From the NCBI GenBank assembly GCA_002381695.1, contig DFXM01000017.1:38707-86861 (forward strand): 48,155 nucleotides of DNA. The letters are read 5' to 3'. Position 1 is the stretch's first letter. Each line of letters begins with the position of its first letter. The stretch comes from Clostridium sp. UBA4108. GTDB lineage: Bacteria > Bacillota > Clostridia > Clostridiales > Clostridiaceae. Shown piece by piece: positions 1 through 8,119 of this stretch. Position numbers and translations under genes: made by a program. Below the pieces are notes generated by a model that had not been told where the DNA came from, ran no database searches, and worked only from the letters and a program-made list of their open reading frames with translations.

Positions 1-95
1 TTGTATAATGTTTAATTAATATGAAATATCATTATTACAACATATATACATGAAATACTTTAATAAAAATTATTATAAAATTGTAAAAAAATATA

Positions 96-124
96 TTGAC
101 AAGATGGAATATATATCATAATAT
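96..124 (+). promoter_or_regulatory. Sigma-A type promoter of the flavodoxin operon
   Basis: A perfect TTGACA (96-101) is followed after 17 bases by TAATAT (119-124), giving a strong vegetative promoter. Transcription should begin near 131, so the start site falls on the Fur-box-like palindrome immediately downstream. The ribosome site AAGGGG lies at about 156-161. Confidence 0.75.
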
Positions 125-130
125 GTAATT

Positions 131-149
131 GAGAATGAATATCAATATT
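131..149 (+). promoter_or_regulatory. Candidate Fur box at the flavodoxin promoter
   Basis: GAGAATGAATATCAATATT matches 14 of 19 positions of the classical Fur box GATAATGATAATCATTATC and keeps its dyad centre. It lies just after the -10 element, a position where a repressor would block transcription. Flavodoxin is commonly induced by iron shortage as a ferredoxin substitute, which fits. A better match to the same motif lies at 40274-40292. Binding is inferred only from sequence. Confidence 0.55.
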
Positions 150-169
150 ATTTGTAAGGGGTGGATATT

Positions 170-589
170 ATGAAAATTGTATATTGGTCAGGAACAGGAA
201 ATACTGAAAAAATGGCGAATCTTGTTGCTAAGGGAATAGAAGAAGGTGGAAAATTTGCTGATGTCATAAATGTGAGTGATGCAAATTCTGATATATTTGA
301 AAGTGAAGAAATTATTATTTTAGGATGCCCTTCAATGGGAGATGAGGTTCTTGAAGAAAGTGAATTTGACCCATTTATAGAAAGTATAGGTAACAAAGTA
401 TCTAAAAAGAAAGTTGCACTATTTGGTTCTTATGGTTGGGGAGATGGTAAATGGATGAGAGACTGGGAAGAGAGAATGACTTCTTATGGATGCGATTTAG
501 TAGATGATGGTTTCATAACTGCAAATGAGCCAGAAGGTGAAGCAGTAGAAGAATGTATAGAATTTGGAAGAAAAATTGCGAAGCTATAG
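170..589 (+). CDS. Flavodoxin
   Basis: Short-chain flavodoxin of 139 residues, an FMN-binding soluble electron carrier that can replace ferredoxin when iron is scarce. The N-terminal SGTGNTEKMA phosphate-binding loop is intact, and the usual FMN-contacting segments GCPSMGDE and FGSYGWGDGKW follow at about residues 52-60 and 85-95. An in-frame GTG at 161 overlaps the ribosome site, so the ATG at 170, seven to eight bases after AAGGGG, is the better start. It is followed 14 bases later by a DUF3793 gene, a common clostridial pairing, and preceded by a strong promoter and a Fur-box-like site. Physiological partner enzymes are not visible in the window. Confidence 0.93.
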   Translation: MKIVYWSGTGNTEKMANLVAKGIEEGGKFADVINVSDANSDIFESEEIIILGCPSMGDEVLEESEFDPFIESIGNKVSKKKVALFGSYGWGDGKWMRDWEERMTSYGCDLVDDGFITANEPEGEAVEECIEFGRKIAKL

Positions 590-603
590 AGTAGTTAGAT
601 ATA

Positions 604-1239
604 ATGAAGCATATAGATTTTTATAATAAATTAAATTCTATGGAGGATAAAGAATATATAGAAAAATTTTTACTGTATACTATATCTCCAGTCATAGCAG
701 GTTTAAAACCAGCATCAACTATAACACTTAAGAAAAATAGTGAAAAATTATATGATAAATGGATTAGATTCGGAAGAGATTTCATAGAAAAGATTAATTT
801 AAATTTTATTGAGTTGAGAGAAAATCATGAGGCTGTGGTAATCATGATATATGATAAGAATTTACTTGAAGAATGTATTTTTGAAGAAGATAGTAATAAA
901 TTTTTATCTGAGTTAGGGTACTCTCAAGGAGAGATTGAAGAATATCTAATAAATTTAAAAATAAGGTATGGATTATATCATTGTCCTCATGAACTTGGTT
1001 TATTTTTAGGAATACCAATTAAAGATGTTAAAGATTTTATGGAGTGTTCAGAAAAAAAGTGTTTGCTTTGTGGATATTGGAAAGTATACAATGATTTTGA
1101 TAACGCTCAAAAAATATTTAATAGTATTAATAAAATTAAAGATCATACTATGGATAATATAATAAAAGGAAATAAATCTAAAGATTTAACTCAAAGTATA
1201 AAAAGCTTTTTCTATTATCCTAAAGAAGCAACTTCATAA
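604..1239 (+). CDS. DUF3793 family protein
   Basis: A 211-residue cytosolic protein of the DUF3793 family, whose biochemical role is unknown to me. The family is recognised by the central HCPHELGLFLGIP segment (about residues 122-134) followed by a cysteine-rich CSEKKCLLCGYWKVY stretch (about 144-158) that could bind a metal or cluster. There are no membrane segments or signal peptide. It is 14 bases after the flavodoxin and ends at a very long terminator, so the two are almost certainly cotranscribed. Association with flavodoxin and the candidate Fur box suggests a part in iron-limited redox or haem/iron handling; that is inference from neighbourhood only. Confidence 0.85.
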   Translation: MKHIDFYNKLNSMEDKEYIEKFLLYTISPVIAGLKPASTITLKKNSEKLYDKWIRFGRDFIEKINLNFIELRENHEAVVIMIYDKNLLEECIFEEDSNKFLSELGYSQGEIEEYLINLKIRYGLYHCPHELGLFLGIPIKDVKDFMECSEKKCLLCGYWKVYNDFDNAQKIFNSINKIKDHTMDNIIKGNKSKDLTQSIKSFFYYPKEATS

Positions 1240-1241
1240 AT

Positions 1242-1307
1242 TATAAATATTTAATCTAAAGAAGCTAGATGCAAAAACATCTAGCTTTTTTAGATTAAAT
1301 ATTTATA
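1242..1307 (+). terminator. Very long hairpin terminator after flavodoxin operon
   Basis: The arms 1242-1271 and 1278-1307 pair over 30 positions, 29 Watson-Crick plus one G-U (1261/1288), around a six-base loop. The inner core AAGCTAGATG/CATCTAGCTT followed by T residues is a normal terminator; the outer 20 pairs are A/T rich. It can work in both directions. Confidence 0.85.
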
Positions 1308-1435
1308 TAGATTAATAAGAAAAAAGTGGATTACAATATTGGTTAATTAAATTTTCACTCATAATTTTATTTATAACAATATAGGAAAAGAATATGTTTA
1401 TATGCGTAGATATAATACAGTTGGGAGGGGAGAAT

Positions 1436-2662
1436 GTGAGAAAATATAAAGGAAATCCAGATCAAATATTTATAGGGATAACTTTCATAACTGCATTGAT
1501 ATTTTCCGTAGTATTTACGGCGCACCTTACTTATTACACTGTAGTAGCGGGACTAACTCCATTGCAGTTAGTTCTTATAGGGACTGCTTTAGAAGCAACA
1601 GTTTTTATATTTGAAATACCAACAGGTATAGTTGCAGACATGAAAAGCAGAAAATTATCAGTGATAATAGGTTTTTTATTAATTGGAATAGGATTCATAA
1701 TAGAAAGCTATAGCCCAAGGTTTTTAAATATAATTATTGCACAATTTGTTTGGGGAATAGGCCATACATTTATAAGTGGAGCACTTCAAGCATGGATAAG
1801 TGATGAGGTTGGAGAAAACAAAAGTAGTAAATTATTTATAAAAGGTAATAAGTATGAAAAAATAGGAGAATTAATAGGAATACCAATCTCAATTGCAGTT
1901 TCATATGTGTCTATATCTTTGACAATAGGGTTATCAGGAATATGTTTTCTTCTACTATCTTTATACTTAATATTTTATATGGAAGAGAGAGGATTTAAAC
2001 CAGCTATAGTAGAGAAGGGCGATTATAGATTTAGAAATATGTTTTTAACAGTAATTAGATCAAAAGATTTAATTACTAAAGATAAATTAGCATACTTGCT
2101 TATAGTAGGAGCATTATTTTTAGGGCTATATAGTGAAGGCTTGGATAGATTATGGAACCCATATTTAATAAATGAGTTTAACTTACCTAACATAATTAGT
2201 GTTACTATGTTTTTTGGCGTGTTAAGATTATTATTTATAATTATAAATATAGTTACTATAAATATATTTGAATATAAAAAAATACATGAAAATAAGGTAC
2301 AAATATTACATTTTTTATGTGTAGCTATTATATTCATAGCAATAGGATTAATAGGTCTTTCTAGAGTAGATAATTTATATTTAGCTATAGCTATTTTATG
2401 TTTAATAAATGCTTCAAGAAATATTATTTACCCATTATACGATATAATGTTAAATTCATGCATAAAAGATTCAAGTATAAGAGCTACCATGTTTTCTATA
2501 AGAGGACAAGTTGATTCTATAGGGCAAACAGCTACAGGACCAATTATAGGGTTAATTGGGAGTAGATTTTCAATAAGAATAGCATTTATTGCATGTAGTA
2601 TGTTACTATTGCCAGCTGTATACATTTTTAAATTAATAAAAGATAAATTGAAGAATAGCTGA
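1436..2662 (+). CDS. MFS transporter
   Basis: Major facilitator superfamily permease of 408 residues with about 12 hydrophobic segments, expected in the cytoplasmic membrane as a proton-driven exporter. The loop 2-3 signature (motif A) is seen as GIVADMKSRKLS, with the preceding helix ending FEIPTG, a pattern common in drug-efflux-like MFS proteins. The open frame runs back to 1394, but the GTG at 1436 sits five bases after GGGAGGGG (1423-1430) and gives a normal N-terminus with no extra leader, so it is preferred. The substrate cannot be told from sequence. It stands alone between a terminator and a stretch of decayed coding sequence. Confidence 0.8.
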   Translation: MRKYKGNPDQIFIGITFITALIFSVVFTAHLTYYTVVAGLTPLQLVLIGTALEATVFIFEIPTGIVADMKSRKLSVIIGFLLIGIGFIIESYSPRFLNIIIAQFVWGIGHTFISGALQAWISDEVGENKSSKLFIKGNKYEKIGELIGIPISIAVSYVSISLTIGLSGICFLLLSLYLIFYMEERGFKPAIVEKGDYRFRNMFLTVIRSKDLITKDKLAYLLIVGALFLGLYSEGLDRLWNPYLINEFNLPNIISVTMFFGVLRLLFIIINIVTINIFEYKKIHENKVQILHFLCVAIIFIAIGLIGLSRVDNLYLAIAILCLINASRNIIYPLYDIMLNSCIKDSSIRATMFSIRGQVDSIGQTATGPIIGLIGSRFSIRIAFIACSMLLLPAVYIFKLIKDKLKNS

Positions 2663-2833
2663 TAGATTATAGAAGATTTGCACATGAAAAAGATCTTGGA
2701 AAGTTAAATAAGGAAGATAAAAATATAGTAAATTGGGAAATGTAGTCAACTGGAACATTAGACTCTATACTTTAAGAAGCATGAAAATTATGATATACTT
2801 CATAAGAAAAACAGATTATTAGGTAGTATTTAG
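2663..2833 (+). pseudogene. Decayed coding stretch before the GGDEF/HD-GYP gene
   Basis: The gap between the MFS gene and the PAS-GGDEF gene is not neutral spacer. One frame (2662-2745) reads DYRRFAHEKDLGKLNKED and ends at a stop; another (2768-2830) reads YFKKHENYDILHKKNRLLGS before a stop. Both are rich in charged residues and look coding. They abut the next gene, which begins with GGLVLFTDV, the kind of strand that ends a PAS domain. I infer the upstream part of that sensor gene has decayed through frameshifts and stops. The family of the fossil is not identified. Confidence 0.35.
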
Positions 2834-2846
2834 GTATAGGTGTCTT

Positions 2847-4304
2847 ATGGGGGGTTTAGTTTTGTTTACAGATGTAGGTGAACTTTATAAAAAGCAAAAA
2901 GAGTTAGAGTATCAGGGGACTATATTGAGAACTATAATAGATACTTTGCCAGAGTTTATCTTCTATAAGGATAATAAATGTAGATATTTGGGGTATAACA
3001 AAAAATGGAAAGATTATTATAGTGAGATGGGCTTTGAAAACATATTAGGAAAAACGGATTTAGAAATTGGAGTGTCTGAGGAATTAGCTTTAGATTTTAT
3101 TAAAAAAGATAAGGAAGTTATGGAAAGTGGTAAACCACAATACATAGAGAGAAAATATATAGGTTCAGATAGAGAGATAAAATTTGAAGAATGTATAAAG
3201 GTACCTGTAATTAATGAAAAAGGTGAAACCTTAGGTGTGGTTGGATTGGCTAGAGATGTTACTGAGCAAAGAAAAATGGAGGAAACTCTAAAATATTTAA
3301 GTTATGTAGATATTTTAACAGGTTTAAATAATAGAACTTCCTTTGAAATAAGACTAAAAGAGCTTAATAAAGAAGAAAATCTTCCTTTAGGAGTTATAAT
3401 GGGAGATGTAAATGGATTAAAAATTGTTAATGATACCTTTGGACATTTAGAGGGAGATAGACTATTAAAGGATATTTCTAATGTTATAAAAATAGTTATA
3501 AAGGAATCAGGATACGCCTTTAGATGGGGTGGGGATGAATTTGTAATCTTAATACCTAATGCTAATAAAGAAAGATGCGAAGAAATTAAAAGAGAGATTA
3601 TAGAAATGTGCAAGGCTCATAGTTTTAATTTAATTGAACTTAGTATTTCACTAGGAAGTTCAGTTAAGGGACGGATAGAAGACAATATAGATATAAGTTT
3701 AAGAGAAGCAGAAGAGCACCTATATAGACAAAAGCTTTTGGAAGAAAGAAGTGTTAGAAGTTCTATAGTTTTTTCACTACAAAAGTCTTTAGAAGAAAAA
3801 AATATGGAAACAGAAAAGCATACTGAGAGATTAATTAATTATGCTTTACAAATAGGAAGAACACTAAAGCTTTCTATGGATGAATTATATGAACTAGAGC
3901 TAGTAACTAAGCTACATGATATAGGAAAGATAGGAATTAGTGAAGAAATATTATTAAAACCAGGAAAATTAACAGATAAAGAATTTAGCACTATGAAAAC
4001 ACATACAGAGAAAGGTTATAGAATACTAAAAACATCTCCAGAGCTAGCTCATATATCTAAAGGTGTATTAAGTCATCATGAAAGATGGGATGGAAAGGGA
4101 TATCCATTAGGACTTAAGGGTGAAGAGATACCATTAGCTGCAAGAATAGTGAATTTAGTGGATTCTTACGATGCTATGACTCATGATAGGGTATATAGTA
4201 AAGCAAGAACCAAAGAGGATTCAATTAGGGAGATTAGAAGATGTAAAGGAACACAATTTGACCCATATATAACAGATATATTTTTGAGTATACTTGAAAA
4301 ATAA
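2847..4304 (+). CDS. PAS-GGDEF-HD-GYP bifunctional cyclic-di-GMP protein
   Basis: A 485-residue cytosolic protein that can in principle both make and degrade cyclic di-GMP. A short coiled stretch (about 10-25) leads into a PAS domain (about 25-140, ending GVARDVTEQ-like LARDVTEQRK). The diguanylate cyclase domain follows, with DILTGLNNR and an intact GGDEF at about 228-232. The C-terminal HD-GYP phosphodiesterase has LHDIGKIG near 356, HHERWDGKGYP near 410-420 and NLVDSYDAMTHDR. The inhibitory RxxD I-site expected just before GGDEF is absent (KESG stands there). No membrane segment is present. The ATG follows only a weak AGG, and the N-terminal strand looks like the end of a lost PAS domain, so the gene may be 5'-truncated. 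Confidence 0.88.
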   Translation: MGGLVLFTDVGELYKKQKELEYQGTILRTIIDTLPEFIFYKDNKCRYLGYNKKWKDYYSEMGFENILGKTDLEIGVSEELALDFIKKDKEVMESGKPQYIERKYIGSDREIKFEECIKVPVINEKGETLGVVGLARDVTEQRKMEETLKYLSYVDILTGLNNRTSFEIRLKELNKEENLPLGVIMGDVNGLKIVNDTFGHLEGDRLLKDISNVIKIVIKESGYAFRWGGDEFVILIPNANKERCEEIKREIIEMCKAHSFNLIELSISLGSSVKGRIEDNIDISLREAEEHLYRQKLLEERSVRSSIVFSLQKSLEEKNMETEKHTERLINYALQIGRTLKLSMDELYELELVTKLHDIGKIGISEEILLKPGKLTDKEFSTMKTHTEKGYRILKTSPELAHISKGVLSHHERWDGKGYPLGLKGEEIPLAARIVNLVDSYDAMTHDRVYSKARTKEDSIREIRRCKGTQFDPYITDIFLSILEK

Positions 4305-4386
4305 ATGTAGAAAACATAAGATAAAAATAATATTGTAGGACATAGAAATGATATTATATAGAAAGCAAAGGAGTTAGAGAACCATT

Positions 4387-5706
4387 ATGAAAGACCAAAT
4401 TAAAAAGGGAAATGCCCTAGCCCTACTTCCACTGGGCATATTTTTGTTACTATTTCTTGGTACAGGCCTAGTAACTAGAGATTTTTATAAAATGCCTGTA
4501 CTTGTAGCATTTATAATAGCGGCAGGTTGTGGATTTATTTTAAATAGAAAAGAGAGCTTTTCAAATAAGATAGAGATATTTTGTAAAGGTGCAGGTGATT
4601 CCAACATTATATTAATGTGTATGATTTTTATATTGGCAGGAGCTTTTGGAAATGTAGCCAAGGAAATGGGAGCAGTAGAATCTACAGTAAATTTAAGTTT
4701 ATCATTATTGCCACCTAATCTTTTAATTGGAGGACTATTCATTATAGCGTGCTTTATATCTATATCAATGGGGACTTCTGTAGGTACAATTACTGCATTA
4801 GCACCTATAGGAGTTGGAATTGCGCAAAAGACAGGAATACCTGTGGCATTAGTTATAGGAGCCATAGTAGGTGGCGGAATGTTTGGAGATAATTTATCCA
4901 TGATTTCTGATACTACCATTGCGGCAGTGAGAACTCAGGGATGTGAATTAAGAGACAAATTTAAGGTCAACTTCTTGATAGTTCTTCCAGCAGCTATAAT
5001 TGCTATAATAATACTAACAATAATCACTGCTAAATATAAGGTGGATATATCAGGAGTATATACCTACGAAATAATTAAAATATTGCCTTATATATTTATA
5101 TTAATAGGTGCTTTGATGGGTATAAATGTATTTTTACTTCTTGGTGGAGGAATTATATTTACCTCAACCATTGGTATATTTACAGGAGCTTTTGACTTCT
5201 TTGGTGCAGCGAATGCAGCAGCTCAAGGCATGATGGGTATGGAGGATTTAGCTATGTTATCCATAGTGGTAGGTGGTACCCTAGAACTTATTAAATTTAA
5301 TGGAGGAATAGATTTTCTTCTTAACTTTATTACTTCTAAGATTAAGACTAAGAAAGGGGCAGAACTTGGCATTGCAGGTTTAGTGAGTATTATTGATCTG
5401 TGCACTGCAAATAATACTATAGCTATAGTGATGGCTGGCCCTCTTGCAAAAAATATAGGTGATAAATATGAAATTGATTCTAGAAGAATAGCAAGTATAT
5501 TAGATATATTTGCCTCTTGTGTACAAGGGCTTATTCCCTACGGAGCACAATTATTATCAGCAGCTGGATTAGCTGCTATATCGCCAATAGAAATATTGAA
5601 GTATGTGCATTATCCAATGCTTATGGGCATATTTGGACTAATAGCTATAGCTACTGGCTTTCCAAGACTTAAAATGGAATCTATTGGAGAGAGGGCTATA
5701 AAGTAG
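4387..5706 (+). CDS. NhaC family Na+/H+ antiporter
   Basis: A 439-residue polytopic membrane protein of the NhaC/ion transporter family, exchanging external protons for internal Na+ (or a coupled organic acid exchange in some members). The conserved core GGGMFGDNLSMISDTTIAA is seen at about 160-178, together with SISMGTSVGTITALAPIG before it, and there are 10 to 12 hydrophobic segments. Length is typical. The best ribosome site, AAAGGAG at 4367-4373, is 13 bases upstream of the ATG, longer than usual, but no closer start exists. An unrelated coding-like frame overlaps and follows its 3' end (see 5706-5807). Confidence 0.85.
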   Translation: MKDQIKKGNALALLPLGIFLLLFLGTGLVTRDFYKMPVLVAFIIAAGCGFILNRKESFSNKIEIFCKGAGDSNIILMCMIFILAGAFGNVAKEMGAVESTVNLSLSLLPPNLLIGGLFIIACFISISMGTSVGTITALAPIGVGIAQKTGIPVALVIGAIVGGGMFGDNLSMISDTTIAAVRTQGCELRDKFKVNFLIVLPAAIIAIIILTIITAKYKVDISGVYTYEIIKILPYIFILIGALMGINVFLLLGGGIIFTSTIGIFTGAFDFFGAANAAAQGMMGMEDLAMLSIVVGGTLELIKFNGGIDFLLNFITSKIKTKKGAELGIAGLVSIIDLCTANNTIAIVMAGPLAKNIGDKYEIDSRRIASILDIFASCVQGLIPYGAQLLSAAGLAAISPIEILKYVHYPMLMGIFGLIAIATGFPRLKMESIGERAIK

Positions 5707-5807
5707 GAGATCTGGCCTATGAATGTACATTATTTGACGAATTAATTGTTAAAGGAAAAAGAATATTTAACGGAGATAAGGATAAGAATAAAAAGACTAG
5801 AGGGTAA
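5706..5807 (+). pseudogene. Possible C-terminal gene fossil
   Basis: From the stop region of the antiporter to just before the argS promoter, one frame reads GDLAYECTLFDELIVKG followed by KRIFNGDKDKNKKTRG and a stop. The mix of hydrophobic and charged residues looks like the last strand and tail of a folded enzyme; the ending resembles the closing strand of amidohydrolases (V-KGKRIF-G), but this is only a resemblance. No start or ribosome site belongs to it. Confidence 0.3.
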
Positions 5808-5813
5808 TAGATA

Positions 5814-5842
5814 TTGACAAATCTGAGATGGTTACATATAAT
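5814..5842 (+). promoter_or_regulatory. Consensus promoter of the argS T-box leader
   Basis: TTGACA (5814-5819) and TATAAT (5837-5842) are both perfect consensus boxes separated by exactly 17 bases. Transcription should start near 5849, about 330 bases before the argS start codon, so the whole T-box leader is included in the transcript. Confidence 0.88.
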
Positions 5843-5849
5843 GTTAATA

Positions 5850-6095
5850 ATTGATAAAATGAAAATTCTATGAAAAGAAGAGTATCCTTTGAGTTTTCTT
5901 ACAGCGAGCGAGAGTAGAGTGGAAGTCTTGCAAGAAAAGCATTGGAGAAGAGGAACTTTGAGAATCTACCCGAGCTATTGAGTAAGGGCTAGACGTTAAC
6001 TACGTTAAAGTTTTGAGTGGACTTTTAATAAGTCAATTTGAGTGGTACCGCGGAATTATATCCGTCTCTTATTATTTAAGAGACGGATTTTTATT
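5850..6095 (+). promoter_or_regulatory. T-box riboswitch upstream of argS
   Basis: A tRNA-sensing leader controlling arginyl-tRNA synthetase by transcription antitermination. Seen are the Stem I signals (AGTA near 5880, CAGCGAGCGAGAG near 5903-5915, GTGGAAGTC), the GAGTAAGGGCTAGACGTT linker segment, and the T-box itself, TGGTACCGCGG at 6043-6053, which overlaps the antiterminator and pairs with the uncharged tRNA 3' end. A 10-bp terminator with a T run follows. Uncharged tRNA-Arg should stabilise the antiterminator and allow argS expression. I could not assign the specifier codon with confidence by eye; tRNA-Arg is inferred from the downstream gene. Confidence 0.92.
6061..6092 (+). terminator. 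T-box terminator hairpin
   Basis: TCCGTCTCTT (6061-6070) pairs perfectly with AAGAGACGGA (6078-6087) around a seven-base loop and is followed by TTTTTATTATTT. The upstream T-box sequence just before it provides the competing antiterminator. Confidence 0.9.
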
Positions 6096-6177
6096 ATTTC
6101 AGAGATTTTAAAGAGTAAATAGTCATTTTATCTCAGATACCGAAGGTGATATATTAAATTTGTAGGAGGTTATGTAT

Positions 6178-7941
6178 ATGGAAAAATTGATAAACTTGTT
6201 AAGTAACACAATTCAAGATAAATTTGAAAAGTGTGGATATGATAGAGAATATGGTAATGTTAGCGTATCAAATCGTCCAGATTTATGTCAATTTCAATGT
6301 AATGGAGCATTACCAGCAGCTAAAAAATATAAAAAGGCACCAATAGCCATAGCAAATCATGTATTAGAAGAGTTAAAATTAGAAGAAATATTTGAAAAAG
6401 TGGAAGTAGCACCACCAGGATTTATAAATATGACAGTTAAAGATAGCTTTATTGCTAAATATGTAAGTAATATGTATGAAGATGTGAAGTTAGGTTGTTC
6501 AGAGGCTGAAAATCCAATGACTATAGTGGTGGACTATGGTGGAGCTAACATAGCTAAACCACTTCATGTAGGTCATTTACGTGCAGCAATCATAGGAGAG
6601 AGTATAAAGAGAATTTCTAGATTCTTAGGTCATAAAGTAATTGGTGATGTTCATCTAGGTGACTGGGGATTGCAAATAGGTATGGTTATTTCAGAAGTAA
6701 ATAGAAGACAACCAGAACTTCCTTACTTTGACGATAGTTTTACTGGAGAGTATCCAAAGGAAGCTCCATTCACAATTGATGAATTAGAAGAGATATATCC
6801 AGCAGCAAGTGCTCTTGCGAAGAGTGATGAAACTGCAATGGAGGAAGCTAAGAAGGTTACAGTAGAACTTCAGAATGGAAAAAGAGGTTATATAGCTCTT
6901 TGGAAGCATATAGTTAATGTATCTGTAGCTGACTTGAAGAAAAACTATGGAAATTTAAACGTAGAATTTGATTTGTGGAAAGGTGAAAGTGACTGCCAAG
7001 AGTACATTAAGCCACTAGTAGATTATTTAAATAAGGGGAACTACACTTATAGAAGTGAAGGTGCATTAGTAGTAGATGTAGCAAAAGAAACAGATAAGGC
7101 GCAGATTCCTCCAATTATAATATTGAAATCAGATGGAGCAGCCCTTTATGGAACAACAGATTTAGCAACTATATGGCAAAGAGTTGAGGACTATAAACCA
7201 CAAGAAATAGTATATGTAGTTGATAAAAGACAAGGACTTCACTTTGATCAAGTATTTAGATGTGCGAAGAAGACTAAAATTGTAGAAGAAGACGTAAATC
7301 TTCAATTTATAGGCTTTGGAACTATGAATGGTAAGGATGGAAAACCATTTAAAACAAGAGATGGTGGAGTAATGAGACTCCAAGATTTAATAGCTATTAT
7401 TAAAGATAACGTAAGAGATAAACTAAAAGATAATGAAGCGATAAGCAATGAAGAGAGAGAAGAGATAGCAAGAAAAGTTGGATTGGCAGCTTTAAAATAT
7501 GGTGACTTATCAAATATAGTGACTAAGGATTATATATTTGATATGGAAAAATTCGCATCTTTTGAGGGGAATACAGGACCATATATTCTATATACAATGG
7601 TTAGGATTAAGTCAATACTTAAGAAGGCTAAAGAGGAACTTGGAGAGTATAATAATGGTATAATAAGTCCAAATAGTCAAGTAGAAAGAGATTTAATGCT
7701 AGCATTATCTAAATTTAACGATATAGTAGATATAAGTTTTAAAGAAAAAGCTCCTAATAAGTTATGTGAATATGTTTATGATGTATCAAATATGTTTAAT
7801 AGATTCTACCATGAAAATAAGATATTAGCTGAAGAGAGTACAGAAAAGAAAATTTCTTGGTTAAATTTAATTACTTTAACTCTAAAAGTATTAGAAACAT
7901 CTCTAGATTTATTAGGAATGGAATGCCCAGATAGAATGTAA
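6178..7941 (+). CDS. argS: Arginyl-tRNA synthetase
   Basis: Class I aminoacyl-tRNA synthetase charging tRNA-Arg with arginine, 587 residues. The N-terminal tRNA D-loop recognition domain (1-115) precedes the catalytic domain with the HIGH-type motif HVGHLRAA near residue 130. As usual for ArgRS a canonical KMSK is missing; the FKTRDGG stretch stands in that place. The C-terminal all-helical DALR anticodon-binding domain ends with GMECPDRM. Two ATGs occur at 6172 and 6178; AGGAGG at 6164-6169 gives eight bases to the second and only two to the first, so 6178 is chosen. Expression is controlled by the T-box leader, and a terminator follows closely. Confidence 0.97.
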   Translation: MEKLINLLSNTIQDKFEKCGYDREYGNVSVSNRPDLCQFQCNGALPAAKKYKKAPIAIANHVLEELKLEEIFEKVEVAPPGFINMTVKDSFIAKYVSNMYEDVKLGCSEAENPMTIVVDYGGANIAKPLHVGHLRAAIIGESIKRISRFLGHKVIGDVHLGDWGLQIGMVISEVNRRQPELPYFDDSFTGEYPKEAPFTIDELEEIYPAASALAKSDETAMEEAKKVTVELQNGKRGYIALWKHIVNVSVADLKKNYGNLNVEFDLWKGESDCQEYIKPLVDYLNKGNYTYRSEGALVVDVAKETDKAQIPPIIILKSDGAALYGTTDLATIWQRVEDYKPQEIVYVVDKRQGLHFDQVFRCAKKTKIVEEDVNLQFIGFGTMNGKDGKPFKTRDGGVMRLQDLIAIIKDNVRDKLKDNEAISNEEREEIARKVGLAALKYGDLSNIVTKDYIFDMEKFASFEGNTGPYILYTMVRIKSILKKAKEELGEYNNGIISPNSQVERDLMLALSKFNDIVDISFKEKAPNKLCEYVYDVSNMFNRFYHENKILAEESTEKKISWLNLITLTLKVLETSLDLLGMECPDRM

Positions 7942-7947
7942 TATATG

Positions 7948-7980
7948 AAGGCACTGTTTAGCGCAGTGCCTTTGTTTATT
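7948..7980 (+). terminator. Terminator after argS
   Basis: AAGGCACTG (7948-7956) pairs with CAGTGCCTT (7964-7972) around a seven-base loop, followed by a short T-rich tail. Confidence 0.85.
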
Positions 7981-8119
7981 ATATATTTATAGAAGGTTAT
8001 TACTTTATTAATAATGGTAAGAATTTTTATATTAACAAATACCGTTTAATATAGTATCATGTTATATTATAGCAATAATATATGTTTAATAATTAGAAAT
8101 GAAATTTGGGGGGGATATT

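Noticed and set aside
4485..4919. Long minus-strand open frame inside the NhaC gene
   Set aside because: Shadow frame of a clear membrane protein gene, with no ribosome site and no family resemblance. Similar antisense frames within other genes were dropped for the same reason.
8099..8119. Upstream ATG start for the MATE gene
   Set aside because: It would place the ribosome site inside the coding region; the GTG at 8120 fits spacing and family N-terminus.
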